Source: Thermoplasmata archaeon
GTDB taxonomy: Archaea; Thermoplasmatota; E2; DHVEG-1
Length of the DNA stretch: 16,620 nt
Direction of reading: 5' to 3'
Assembly (NCBI GenBank): GCA_003651045.1
Contig: QMTJ01000008.1
Location: forward strand, 1 to 16,620
Shown: piece after piece, positions 1-6,579 of the stretch
Numbering within the stretch: position 1 is the first letter of the stretch
Layout: every line of letters starts with the position of its first letter
Notes under the pieces: model-generated
What the model was told of the DNA's origin: nothing
The model's database searches: none
The model's input: only the letters and a program-made list of their open reading frames with translations
Position numbers and translations under genes: made by a program

Positions 1-434
1 AAGATGTTGTGAGAAGAGGAAATATTTTTTTAAACTATGAAGCACCTGGTATAAATAGAAGCGTATATGAAAATAGTAGTTTTATAAGATTAATTTTAAG
101 TATTCTACATTTGACAAAGGAGAAAAGCTTTTATCTCCCTATACTGCATTATAAAGTAGTTAGTGAAGAAATAGAAAAACAATATGGAACTCTTGATCTT
201 AATAACTCTATAAAGTTGTTAAGAAAAGTATATAGTGGCCGTACCAACTTCGTCTTCTTTTTATTTCAAAGAATTATACATTGTTTTTATGCAGAGAGTT
301 GGGATCAAAAAGTGTTCTGTCCTGAAACAGGGGATATAGCTATTTCTTTCGCCAAAAAGGGAATCACTGCATATAGAACCCCAGTTCATTATTTCAACCT
401 GTACGAGTTATTAAACTCAAAACCTTCATCTTGA
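1..434 (+). CDS. C-terminal part of a possible NTN-hydrolase / C45-like acyltransferase (5' end outside window)
   Basis: The reading frame is open from the left edge of the window (first full codon at 3), so the in-frame GTG at 9 is probably internal and the gene starts upstream. About 144 codons remain. The visible end contains a Leu/Lys-rich helical stretch followed by WDQKVFCPETGDIAISFA and then TPVHYFNLYELL. A pattern of 'cleaved-residue-independent' closing strands such as 'xxVxCPExGDxxISFA...PVHYFNL' resembles the last strands of C45/acyl-CoA:6-APA acyltransferase-like or linear-amide hydrolases of the NTN fold. This is recalled resemblance only; the catalytic N-terminal nucleophile would lie outside the window. 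The gene ends 37 bases from the convergent archaellin stop, with a short T-run (about 443-449) between them that could end transcription. Coding status is likely; family assignment is tentative. Confidence 0.5.
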   Translation, partial: DVVRRGNIFLNYEAPGINRSVYENSSFIRLILSILHLTKEKSFYLPILHYKVVSEEIEKQYGTLDLNNSIKLLRKVYSGRTNFVFFLFQRIIHCFYAESWDQKVFCPETGDIAISFAKKGITAYRTPVHYFNLYELLNSKPSS

Positions 435-471
435 TTGTATAATATTTTTAAGTCCACAATTTAAACAGTTT

Positions 472-1176
472 TTATAGATCCCACATTAGTTCCATAACAG
501 TATCTGCATAAGTTGAAGGTGTTCTAAATTCAAAAGCACCTGGTGAGCCTTCCTCGGGGATAACCATACTCCATATATCACTTCTCTCAGCAATACCATT
601 GAAACAACCAGTTGCATTGATACAGATATATACCTTATCTCCACGGTTGATAACTGGGTGAGTAGCTGATACAGAGTTATCTGCATCGTTTAACACGAGT
701 AAACCAAAACGAGTTCCGTCTCTATTGCTAGCGTTACCATATGCATAATTATCATCTGGGAACACGTTAACACTAAATATATCATCTTGCCCATCTGGTT
801 CCGCGTAGTAACTCGTTGTATAGTTGAGAATAACTTTTTTATCAGTATTAGATAACTCGAGTAAGCAGTTACTTAGATCTATTTCTTCAGTCCCTGCTCT
901 AGGTCTAACTAGAATAGCAAGTTTTGAGATATCTGAACCAGATGCAGCATAGGCTTCGACACCATAAACAGCGACACCTGTTGAAACCTCAGATAATGTA
1001 CCTTGTCCTGTTGACATAGATTGACTTTCGAGTTTAACACTCGTCTGGATAATAACAGAAGCAGCGATACCCGCGACGAGCACCATAGCAATAAAAACTA
1101 TCATAGCACCTATACCAATAGATGCTAACTCGTTTTTTATTGAAGAATTGCGCATTCCTCTCATTATGCATCCCAT
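472..1176 (-). CDS. flaB: Archaellin (archaeal flagellin)
   Basis: Structural subunit of the archaellum filament, made as a precursor with a class III (type IV pilin-like) signal peptide that is cut by the FlaK/PibD peptidase. The N-terminus has a charged leader, then the hallmark hydrophobic helix ASIGIGAMIVFIAMVLVAG followed by IAASVIIQTSVKLESQ, which is near-identical to euryarchaeal archaellins. Cleavage is most likely after the Ala of KNELA, just before SIGIG. The rest is the beta-rich outer domain, closing with a Trp-Asp-Leu tail. Length (234 codons at most) is normal. Start codon is uncertain: ATG at 1176, 1164 or 1155 are in frame. The last gives an 11-residue leader, the usual size, while a TATA-like box near 1199-1210 predicts transcription starting close to 1178, favouring a leaderless 1176 start. 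No other archaellum gene lies in the window. Confidence 0.93.
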   Translation of the reverse strand: MGCIMRGMRNSSIKNELASIGIGAMIVFIAMVLVAGIAASVIIQTSVKLESQSMSTGQGTLSEVSTGVAVYGVEAYAASGSDISKLAILVRPRAGTEEIDLSNCLLELSNTDKKVILNYTTSYYAEPDGQDDIFSVNVFPDDNYAYGNASNRDGTRFGLLVLNDADNSVSATHPVINRGDKVYICINATGCFNGIAERSDIWSMVIPEEGSPGAFEFRTPSTYADTVMELMWDL

Positions 1177-1198
1177 CCAAACTACCTATTGATATAAG

Positions 1199-1212
1199 GT
1201 ATATTATGTAAT
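1199..1212 (-). promoter_or_regulatory. Putative TATA box of the archaellin gene
   Basis: On the minus strand the sequence reads ATTACATAATATA. Its centre lies about 29 bases before the ATG at 1176, the distance expected between TATA box and start of a leaderless archaeal transcript. No convincing SD precedes the start codons. Confidence 0.35.
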
Positions 1213-1250
1213 TGTACAAGAGAATAACTATGTGATTTATTACCTTTATT

Positions 1251-1279
1251 TGCAGGTGAATATGCAGGTGAATATGCAG
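1251..1279. repeat. Short tandem repeat, 12-bp unit, about 2.4 copies
   Basis: The unit TGCAGGTGAATA occurs at 1251-1262 and again at 1263-1274, followed by a partial third copy (TGCAG, 1275-1279). It sits in the 192-base divergent gap between archaellin and queE. It may be replication slippage, or a repeated protein-binding site. Nothing else but promoters is visible in this gap. Confidence 0.7.
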
Positions 1280-1368
1280 ATAAAAAGAGAAAAAAAATAG
1301 ACAGATATCGGGTTTAATGTGATAGTAAGTGTTTTAAAGCAAAAACATCTTGATGTAACACGGGTATA

Positions 1369-1995
1369 ATGAAAATCAATGAAATCTTTTACTCGATACA
1401 AGGCGAAGGAAAATGGACTGGGTTACCTAACATATTCATACGTACAGCAGGATGCAACCTGAGATGCACCTTTTGCGATACAAAATATGCATATGAAAAC
1501 GGAGTAGAGTTACAAGTAGAAGAAATAATAAACAAAATCACGCAGTATCCATGTAAACACGTTTGTATAACAGGAGGAGAACCCTTGTTACAAGAGGATA
1601 TAGAGGATTTAATTGATATACTTATACAAAAATCATATGTTATTTGTGTAGAAACTAATGGAAGTATCGATATCAAAAATATATCTAATAAGTCTTTGAT
1701 GGTTTCTCTTGATATAAAATGTCCTTCTTCGTATATGCATAAAAAAATGAATTTAGACAACATCAATCTACTGCGGGAAGAAGATCAGTTGAAATTTGTT
1801 ATAAACGATAAAAAAGATTATAGTTATGCTAAAAAAATTGTTTCTGATTATAAACCACGATGCTCTGTTTTTTTTCAACCTGTATGGGGTGTTAACCCTC
1901 AACGTTTAGCAGAATGGATGATATGTGATGGTTTAAATGTTAGACTTGGGTTGCAACTCCATAAAATAATATGGGGTGAAAAGAGAGGAGTTTAA
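1369..1995 (+). CDS. queE: 7-carboxy-7-deazaguanine synthase (radical SAM)
   Basis: Converts 6-carboxytetrahydropterin to 7-carboxy-7-deazaguanine, a step towards preQ0 and, in archaea, the tRNA nucleoside archaeosine. The 208-residue length is typical. Residues 7-18 (FYSIQGEGKWTG) are the family signature. The [4Fe-4S] cluster motif CX3CX2C is at Cys29, Cys33 and Cys36 (CNLRCTFC). The SAM-binding GGEP motif is at 69-72, and ETNGS follows. The start ATG has no SD; the preceding GTTTTAAAG around 1330-1338 could be a TATA element giving a leaderless or very short leader. The gene stands alone between archaellin and the psmA operon. Partner genes (queC, queD, folE-type) are not in the window. 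Confidence 0.96.
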   Translation: MKINEIFYSIQGEGKWTGLPNIFIRTAGCNLRCTFCDTKYAYENGVELQVEEIINKITQYPCKHVCITGGEPLLQEDIEDLIDILIQKSYVICVETNGSIDIKNISNKSLMVSLDIKCPSSYMHKKMNLDNINLLREEDQLKFVINDKKDYSYAKKIVSDYKPRCSVFFQPVWGVNPQRLAEWMICDGLNVRLGLQLHKIIWGEKRGV

Positions 1996-2002
1996 CACTA
2001 AC

Positions 2003-2009
2003 TTTTTTT
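2003..2009 (+). terminator. Oligo-T terminator candidate after queE
   Basis: A run of seven T residues lies 8 bases after the queE stop. Archaeal transcription often ends at such T-runs without a hairpin. The rest of the 186-base gap before psmA shows only promoter-like AT-rich sequence. Confidence 0.4.
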
Positions 2010-2107
2010 AAAGCGATGGAAAAGATTATAACATGTTGAATATTGTTGTTTTTGTTATCACAAAGTATTTACACAATAAGTGTATTCTGAGTTGAAAAAT
2101 TAAGAAG

Positions 2108-2117
2108 TATTTAAAAT
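2108..2117 (+). promoter_or_regulatory. Putative TATA box of the psmA-exosome operon
   Basis: TATTTAAAAT with a purine-rich stretch just upstream (GAAG) resembles an archaeal BRE/TATA element. It predicts a start of transcription near 2138, giving a leader of about 44 bases that contains the SD. A second AT-rich stretch at 2131-2148 is a weaker alternative. Confidence 0.45.
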
Positions 2118-2165
2118 GTTGAATAAGTTTATTTATAATAATTAAAATGATAAGTGATTAATAAA

Positions 2166-2172
2166 GAGGTGA
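2166..2172 (+). promoter_or_regulatory. Shine-Dalgarno site of psmA
   Basis: GAGGTGA matches the archaeal anti-SD and lies 9 bases before the ATG at 2182, fixing this start. Confidence 0.8.
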
Positions 2173-2181
2173 AATAAGAAT

Positions 2182-2904
2182 ATGCAACCAGCTAATATGG
2201 CGTATGATAGAGCTATTACAGTTTTTTCTCCAGATGGAAGATTGTTTCAGGTGGAGTATGCTCGTGAGGCTGTTAAAAGAGGAACTACTACCGTTGGTAT
2301 AAAATATAAGACCGGTGTGGCTTTGATTGTTGATAAACGTATAACCTCTCGATTGGTTGAACCTAGGTCTATTGAAAAAATATTCGAAATAGATGATCAT
2401 ATTGGTTGTGCTACTTCTGGTCTTGTGGCAGATGCTAGGGTGTTGATTGATAGAGCTCGTTTGGATGCTCAGATTAATGAGATTACGTATAATGAGAAGA
2501 TTCAGGTTAAAACACTGGTTAAACGTATTTGTGATTTTAAGCAGACGTATACTCAGTATGGTGGTGTGAGGCCTTTTGGTACGGCTTTGTTGATCGCGGG
2601 TGTTGATGATACCGGTCCACGTTTGTTTTCTACTGATCCATCTGGTGCGTTGATGGAGTACAAAGCTAGTAGTGAGGGTGCTGGTCGTAATGGTGCTATG
2701 GGTTATTTTGAGACTCATTATAAAGAGGGTCTTTCTATGGATGAGGCTATAGATATGGCTATTAAGGCTCTTTATAAGGGTACTGAGGGTAAGCTTAATC
2801 CTGATGCGACTGAGATTGGTGTTGTTGATAAAGGTTTTAAGTTTCATATTTTGTCTCATGAGAAAACAAAGGAGTATGTAGCGAAGGCGATTGGAGGAAG
2901 TTAG
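2182..2904 (+). CDS. psmA: Proteasome subunit alpha
   Basis: Alpha subunit of the 20S proteasome. Seven copies form each outer ring, gate entry of substrates and dock the PAN or other AAA+ regulators. At 240 residues it has the normal length. The conserved N-terminal gate and helix are visible: YDRAITVFSPDGRLFQVEYA at residues 8-27, followed by A(V)KRGTTTVGI, the alpha-subunit signature. The N-terminal extension shows it is not processed like beta subunits, and there is no catalytic Thr1. A strong SD supports the start. It is the first gene of the conserved archaeal proteasome-exosome superoperon, and the next gene starts 2 bases after its stop. The catalytic beta subunit is not in the window. 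Confidence 0.98.
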   Translation: MQPANMAYDRAITVFSPDGRLFQVEYAREAVKRGTTTVGIKYKTGVALIVDKRITSRLVEPRSIEKIFEIDDHIGCATSGLVADARVLIDRARLDAQINEITYNEKIQVKTLVKRICDFKQTYTQYGGVRPFGTALLIAGVDDTGPRLFSTDPSGALMEYKASSEGAGRNGAMGYFETHYKEGLSMDEAIDMAIKALYKGTEGKLNPDATEIGVVDKGFKFHILSHEKTKEYVAKAIGGS

Positions 2905-2906
2905 AA

Positions 2907-3602
2907 TTGGTCAGCCTTGATGATGCGGTTATTGCTCGTTTGAGAAAAGGTAATGAACATTTTGAAATACTTGTGGATCCTTATGCAGCAGCGGATTTCA
3001 TCGAGGGTAAAGATGTTAATATATTAGAGAGTCTTGCTGTGGATGCTGTTTTTGAGGATTCAAAGAAGGGTGAACATGCTTCGGTGGAGTCTCTTCAGAG
3101 TGTTTTTGGTACTACTGATATTTCAGAGATTGCGAAGGAGATTATTTTGAAGGGTGATATTCAGCTTACTACGGAGCAGAGGCATAAGATGCAGAGGAAT
3201 AAGAGGAATAGGATTATTGAGGCTATTGTGAGGAATGCTATGGATCCGAAGACTAAGGCGCCTCATCCTCGTCAACGTATTGAACTTGCTATGGAACAGG
3301 CAGGGGTTCATATTGATCCTTTTAAACCAGTTAGTGAACAGGTTAAAACAGTTGTTGAGGCTTTGAGACCAATTATTCCTATTTCTATGGAACAGGTTAG
3401 GGTTTCTGTGAAAATACCTGCTGAGTTTATTGGTAAAGCATATGGTGTTGTTCGTAATTATGGTTCTTTAGAGAGAGAAGACTGGCAGTCTGATGGTTCT
3501 TGGATTGGTATTATTAGGATACCTGCTGGTTTGCAAACTGAGTTTTATGATAAATTAAATAGTGCAACTAAGGGTAATGTATCCACAAAGATTTTAAAGT
3601 AA
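2907..3602 (+). CDS. Ribosome maturation protein SBDS (Sdo1 homologue)
   Basis: Archaeal orthologue of Shwachman-Bodian-Diamond syndrome protein / yeast Sdo1, which in eukaryotes releases the anti-association factor eIF6 from the 60S subunit. Its place beside exosome genes in archaea supports a role in RNA and ribosome maturation. The 231 residues contain the N-terminal FYSH domain (about 1-85, with the DPYAAADFIEGK stretch), the central helical domain (about 90-160, with LTTEQRHKM and the basic KRNRIIEAIVRNA) and the C-terminal ferredoxin-like domain (from about 165, with VRVSVKIPAEFIGKAYG). The start is TTG at 2907, chosen because GGAGG at 2893-2897, inside the end of psmA, sits 9 bases upstream and no ATG lies nearby. 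Tight spacing to psmA and rrp4 indicates co-transcription. Confidence 0.96.
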   Translation: MVSLDDAVIARLRKGNEHFEILVDPYAAADFIEGKDVNILESLAVDAVFEDSKKGEHASVESLQSVFGTTDISEIAKEIILKGDIQLTTEQRHKMQRNKRNRIIEAIVRNAMDPKTKAPHPRQRIELAMEQAGVHIDPFKPVSEQVKTVVEALRPIIPISMEQVRVSVKIPAEFIGKAYGVVRNYGSLEREDWQSDGSWIGIIRIPAGLQTEFYDKLNSATKGNVSTKILK

Positions 3603-3627
3603 CTTGTATAAGGGAGTTATAGATTTT

Positions 3628-4308
3628 ATGGGCGTAGAAAAACGTGAGATAGTTATTCCAGGTCAGTTTTTGGATGACATTAAAAGAAATAAACCTGGTC
3701 GGGGGACGTTTGTTGAAAATGGTAAAATCTATGCAGAAGTACTTGGTGTATTAAACAAGAATGCTGGGTATATTAATGTTGTACCATTGAAAGGACGTTA
3801 TGATCCTGTGGAGAATGATCTTGTTATTGGTGTAGTTTTAGAGGCTATGTCTTCTAGCTGGTTGGTTGATATAAATGCTGCTTATCCTGCTTTTTTACAT
3901 GTGAATGAGGTACCATGGGATATAGAGTTTGGTGAAACTGAGAAATATTTGAACCATGGGGATACTATTATGGCAAAGGTTTTACAGGTGGATATGGAAA
4001 AGAGAGTGCAACTCACGCTTAATGACCGTAACTTATATAAAATCAAAGGTGGTCATCTGATAGAAGTTGAACCGTCTAGGGTACCTAGGGTTATTGGTAA
4101 AAAAGGTTCGATGATATCGTTACTTAAGAAGTATACTAGATGCCGTATCTTTGTTGGTCAGAATGGAAGGATATGGGTTGATGGAAACGATGAAGGTGTA
4201 GAAAAAGTGATATATGTGATTAAAATGATAGAACGAGAGGCTTTATCATATGGTTTAACAAACCGGGTTGAGGTTTTATTGAAAAAAGATGCAAAGGATG
4301 TGCGATAA
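3628..4308 (+). CDS. rrp4: Exosome RNA-binding cap subunit Rrp4
   Basis: Cap protein of the archaeal exosome. Three copies of Rrp4 and/or Csl4 sit on the Rrp41-Rrp42 ring and guide RNA into the channel. From the ATG it has 226 residues, as usual: an N-terminal beta domain (about 1-60, beginning EIVIPGQFLDD), an S1 RNA-binding domain (about 62-135, DLVIGVV to VQLTLNDRN) and a KH domain (about 140-215) with the loop VIGKKGS. An in-frame TTG at 3604 would add eight residues. I prefer the ATG at 3628 because GGAG at 3613-3616 lies 11 bases upstream, whereas nothing SD-like precedes the TTG. Only three bases separate it from rrp41. Confidence 0.96.
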   Translation: MGVEKREIVIPGQFLDDIKRNKPGRGTFVENGKIYAEVLGVLNKNAGYINVVPLKGRYDPVENDLVIGVVLEAMSSSWLVDINAAYPAFLHVNEVPWDIEFGETEKYLNHGDTIMAKVLQVDMEKRVQLTLNDRNLYKIKGGHLIEVEPSRVPRVIGKKGSMISLLKKYTRCRIFVGQNGRIWVDGNDEGVEKVIYVIKMIEREALSYGLTNRVEVLLKKDAKDVR

Positions 4309-4311
4309 AAA

Positions 4312-5040
4312 ATGAAATCAGATGTTAAATTGTTTGAGAATGGTAGACGACTTGATGGTAGAAAACCTGATGAGTTACGTAAGATAAAAATTGAGGTAGG
4401 TGTACTTCATAGAGCCGAGGGTTCTTGTTATCTCGAGTGGGGTAATAATAAAATCCTTGCTGCCGTGTATGGTCCTAGGGAGGCTATACCTCGGCATACA
4501 CAGAATCCTTTAAGAGCTATTGTGAATGCTCGCTATAACATGGCTGCTTTTAGTGTAGATGAACGTAAACGCCCTGGGCCTGATAGACGTAGCAGGGAGA
4601 TTTCCAAGGTTATATCTGAGGCTTTGGAGAATGTTATCTTGGTTGAGAAATTCCCACGTGCTACTATTGATGTAAATATTGAGGTACTTGATGCTGAGGC
4701 TGGTACACGTTGCGCTGGTCTCACTGCAGCTGCTGTAGCTCTTGTTGATGCGGGTATACCTATGCGGGATATACCTGTAGCGTGTGCTGCTGGTAAAATA
4801 GAGGATCAAGTTGTTTTAGATCTAGGTAAAGAAGAGGATAACTATGGATCAGCGGATTTACCTGTAGCGATTTCTCCACGGACTAATGAGATACTTCTTC
4901 TTCAAATGGATGGTCATTTAACTGTGGAAGAGTTTGATAAAGCACTTGATCTTGCGATTAAAGGATGTCATATTGTTTCAGAGTTTCAGAAAAAAGCGAT
5001 TTTAGAAAAATACCGGCATATCCCTAAGGAGGTGGGATAA
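4312..5040 (+). CDS. rrp41: Exosome catalytic subunit Rrp41
   Basis: RNase PH-fold subunit that carries the phosphorolytic 3'-5' exoribonuclease activity of the archaeal exosome; it forms a hexameric ring with Rrp42. The 242-residue length is normal. Key features are RRLDGRKPDELR near the N-terminus, the phosphate-binding arginines in GPDRRSRE (residues 89-96), and the acidic active-site pair Asp176 and Asp182 in EEDNYGSADLPVA. These catalytic residues distinguish it from Rrp42. The gene is separated from rrp4 by 3 bases and from rrp42 by 4 bases, consistent with one transcript and equal dosage of the ring subunits. Confidence 0.97.
   Translation: MKSDVKLFENGRRLDGRKPDELRKIKIEVGVLHRAEGSCYLEWGNNKILAAVYGPREAIPRHTQNPLRAIVNARYNMAAFSVDERKRPGPDRRSREISKVISEALENVILVEKFPRATIDVNIEVLDAEAGTRCAGLTAAAVALVDAGIPMRDIPVACAAGKIEDQVVLDLGKEEDNYGSADLPVAISPRTNEILLLQMDGHLTVEEFDKALDLAIKGCHIVSEFQKKAILEKYRHIPKEVG
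5026..5034 (+). promoter_or_regulatory. Strong Shine-Dalgarno site of rrp42
   Basis: AAGGAGGTG at the very end of rrp41 is an almost complete match to the anti-SD and lies 10 bases before the ATG at 5045. Confidence 0.85.
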
Positions 5041-5044
5041 TAGT

Positions 5045-5827
5045 ATGACAGTTACACCGTTGTTGAAACGTGATTACCTTGTTAAACTTGCTCGTAATGG
5101 ACGACGAGTTGATGGACGAGGTTTCGAAGAATACAGGGATATAAAGGTTGAGACTAATGTTGTTTCTAAAGCCGAGGGGTCTGCCAGGGTTAGAATCGGT
5201 AATACTCAAGTACTTGCTGGTATAAAGATGGATATTGGTGAACCATATCCTGATTCCCCTGATAGCGGGGTGATGTCTACAGCTGCTGAGCTTATACCAT
5301 TAGCATCTCCAGATTTCGAAGCAGGTCCACCTGATGAGGAATCAATTGAGTTGGCAAGGGTTGTTGATCGAGGTATCCGTGAATCTGAGCTTATTGAACT
5401 TGATAAACTATGTATTGAACCTGGTGAAAAGGTTTGGGTGATTTTTATCGATATTCATATCCTTGACCATGATGGTAACTTGTTTGATGCTGCTTCTCTA
5501 GCCTCTCTTGCTGCTCTTATGACTACTCGGGTTCCAGCAGAACGTTTTGAACTAGGTGAGGACTATCCGTTGCCTCTTAAAGATCCACCTATTTCATGTA
5601 CATCTGTTAAATATGATAAAGTCGTGGTGATGGATCCTTCTCTTGATGAAGAAGATATAGCTGAGGCTAGGCTTACTGTTGCTACTGACAAGAATGGTGA
5701 TATACGTGCTATGCAGAAAGGTTTAAATGGTAGTTTTACTGTTGACGAGATAAAAAAAGTTATTAAAGCCTCTATTGATAACGGGAAGAAAATCCGAGAG
5801 CAATTATATAAAAGCGTAGGTAAATAA
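5045..5827 (+). CDS. rrp42: Exosome non-catalytic ring subunit Rrp42
   Basis: RNase PH-fold partner of Rrp41. It shapes the active site and binds RNA but has no activity alone. The 260 residues include the N-terminal family stretch NGRRVDGRGFEEYRDI, the VETNVVSKAEGSARVRIGNT strand region and the GEPYPDSPDSGV segment typical of Rrp42. The arginine-rich phosphate site seen in Rrp41 (GPDRRSRE) is absent here; the corresponding region reads ELARVVDRGIRES. Start is fixed by a strong SD. The rpl37ae start follows the stop after two bases. Confidence 0.97.
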   Translation: MTVTPLLKRDYLVKLARNGRRVDGRGFEEYRDIKVETNVVSKAEGSARVRIGNTQVLAGIKMDIGEPYPDSPDSGVMSTAAELIPLASPDFEAGPPDEESIELARVVDRGIRESELIELDKLCIEPGEKVWVIFIDIHILDHDGNLFDAASLASLAALMTTRVPAERFELGEDYPLPLKDPPISCTSVKYDKVVVMDPSLDEEDIAEARLTVATDKNGDIRAMQKGLNGSFTVDEIKKVIKASIDNGKKIREQLYKSVGK

Positions 5828-5829
5828 AT

Positions 5830-6153
5830 ATGGCGAAAAGGACAAAAAAAGTAGGACCAGCTGGGCGTTTCCAAGCACGTTATGGTGTAAGAGCTAGAAC
5901 CCGTGTACGGAATGTTGAAATAGTACAAAGAATGAAACATCTCTGCCCTAGTTGTGGGCATCAAAAAGTAAAACGTATCAGTACAAGTATTTGGCAATGC
6001 ATGAAATGTGGTACAAAATTTGCAGGTGGTGCTTATCATCCACGGACAGAATCAGGTCAAAACATTGAAAAAATGTTAAAAGGTGAAACAGGAACATTAG
6101 ACATCGTAACAGAAGTAGAAAAGACTCCTGAGGAGGCGGTGGAAAACAAATAA
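5830..6153 (+). CDS. rpl37ae: Large-subunit ribosomal protein L37Ae (eL43)
   Basis: Zinc-ribbon ribosomal protein of the 50S subunit, shared by archaea and eukaryotes. The basic N-terminus (RTKKVGPAGRFQARYG) is the family signature. The zinc ligands are Cys39, Cys42 (CPSC), Cys57 and Cys60 (CMKC), followed by FAGGAY. At 107 residues it is about 15-20 residues longer than many archaeal homologues, the excess being an acidic, probably disordered C-terminal tail (EVEKTPEEAVENK). A weak SD (AGGT, 5818-5821) lies in the end of rrp42. It belongs to the exosome superoperon, where this gene is conserved. Confidence 0.95.
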   Translation: MAKRTKKVGPAGRFQARYGVRARTRVRNVEIVQRMKHLCPSCGHQKVKRISTSIWQCMKCGTKFAGGAYHPRTESGQNIEKMLKGETGTLDIVTEVEKTPEEAVENK

Positions 6154-6175
6154 CAAAATGGGAGAAAATAAAAAC

Positions 6176-6316
6176 ATGACAGGGTATAAATGTGGTCTCT
6201 GTAAAAAAAACGTGAAATTCGATGTAAAAAACATTGGTATGCAGTGTCCATACTGTGGGAGTAAAATATTCTATAAGGAACGTCCTACGGTTGCTAAACG
6301 TATTAAATCAAAATAA
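6176..6316 (+). CDS. rpoP: DNA-directed RNA polymerase subunit P (Rpb12-like)
   Basis: Small zinc-binding subunit of archaeal RNA polymerase, equivalent to eukaryotic Rpb12. From the ATG at 6176 it encodes 46 residues, the usual size, starting MTGYKCGLC, with two Cys pairs (CGLC and CPYC) that bind zinc and a basic C-terminus (AKRIKSK). An in-frame ATG at 6158 would add six residues; I prefer 6176 because GGAG at 6161-6164 lies 11 bases before it and the protein then matches the family's N-terminus. It sits between rpl37ae and pcc1, its usual place in the archaeal superoperon. Confidence 0.93.
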   Translation: MTGYKCGLCKKNVKFDVKNIGMQCPYCGSKIFYKERPTVAKRIKSK

Positions 6317-6335
6317 AAGAAACCTTGTTTTTTTT

Positions 6336-6572
6336 ATGAAAAAAGCTACTTTTATTTTCAACTTTGATTCCAGGGAAGATGCAAAGATTGTAGCTGAGTC
6401 TTTGAAACCTGAGATTAGGCATAAAATACCTAAAGCCTATGTTGAGGCTGAGTTTTCAGGTAAAACCTTTATTCTTTATGTAAAAGCAGAGGATATAAGT
6501 ACTCTTAGAGCAGCATGTAACTCTTATTTACGTTGGGTTAACACGGTGTTGAATGTTAAAAAAATAGTTTAA
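6336..6572 (+). CDS. pcc1: KEOPS complex subunit Pcc1
   Basis: Dimerisation subunit of the KEOPS complex, which with Kae1, Bud32 and Cgi121 makes the t6A modification at position 37 of ANN-decoding tRNAs. The 78-residue length is normal. It shows the family pattern: an N-terminal beta strand (ATFIFNF), the segment DAKIVAESLKPE, then a strand-helix end with the DISTLRAACNSYLRWV motif. The ATG at 6336 is chosen over upstream in-frame codons, which would read through rpoP. No clear SD precedes it; a T-run (6327-6335) does. This gene commonly follows rpoP in archaea, but the prefoldin beta gene that often comes next is missing here. Its stop overlaps that of convergent purA. Confidence 0.9.
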   Translation: MKKATFIFNFDSREDAKIVAESLKPEIRHKIPKAYVEAEFSGKTFILYVKAEDISTLRAACNSYLRWVNTVLNVKKIV

Positions 6573-6579
6573 ACTATTT
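6562..6579. other. 18-bp perfect palindrome across two overlapping convergent stop codons
   Basis: AAATAGTTTAAACTATTT reads the same on both strands. It contains the last two sense codons and stop of pcc1 (plus) and of purA (minus). Both proteins therefore end in Ile-Val. The two coding regions overlap by 4 bases (6569-6572). Confidence 0.9.

Noticed and set aside
1262..1300. 12-codon frame through the tandem repeat before queE
   Set aside because: Made by the repeat itself; no SD and no independent support.
2158..2859. 233-codon open frame on the minus strand opposite psmA
   Set aside because: It is an antisense shadow of psmA: Ser/Thr/Asn/Ile-rich with no family pattern, while the plus strand encodes a textbook proteasome subunit.
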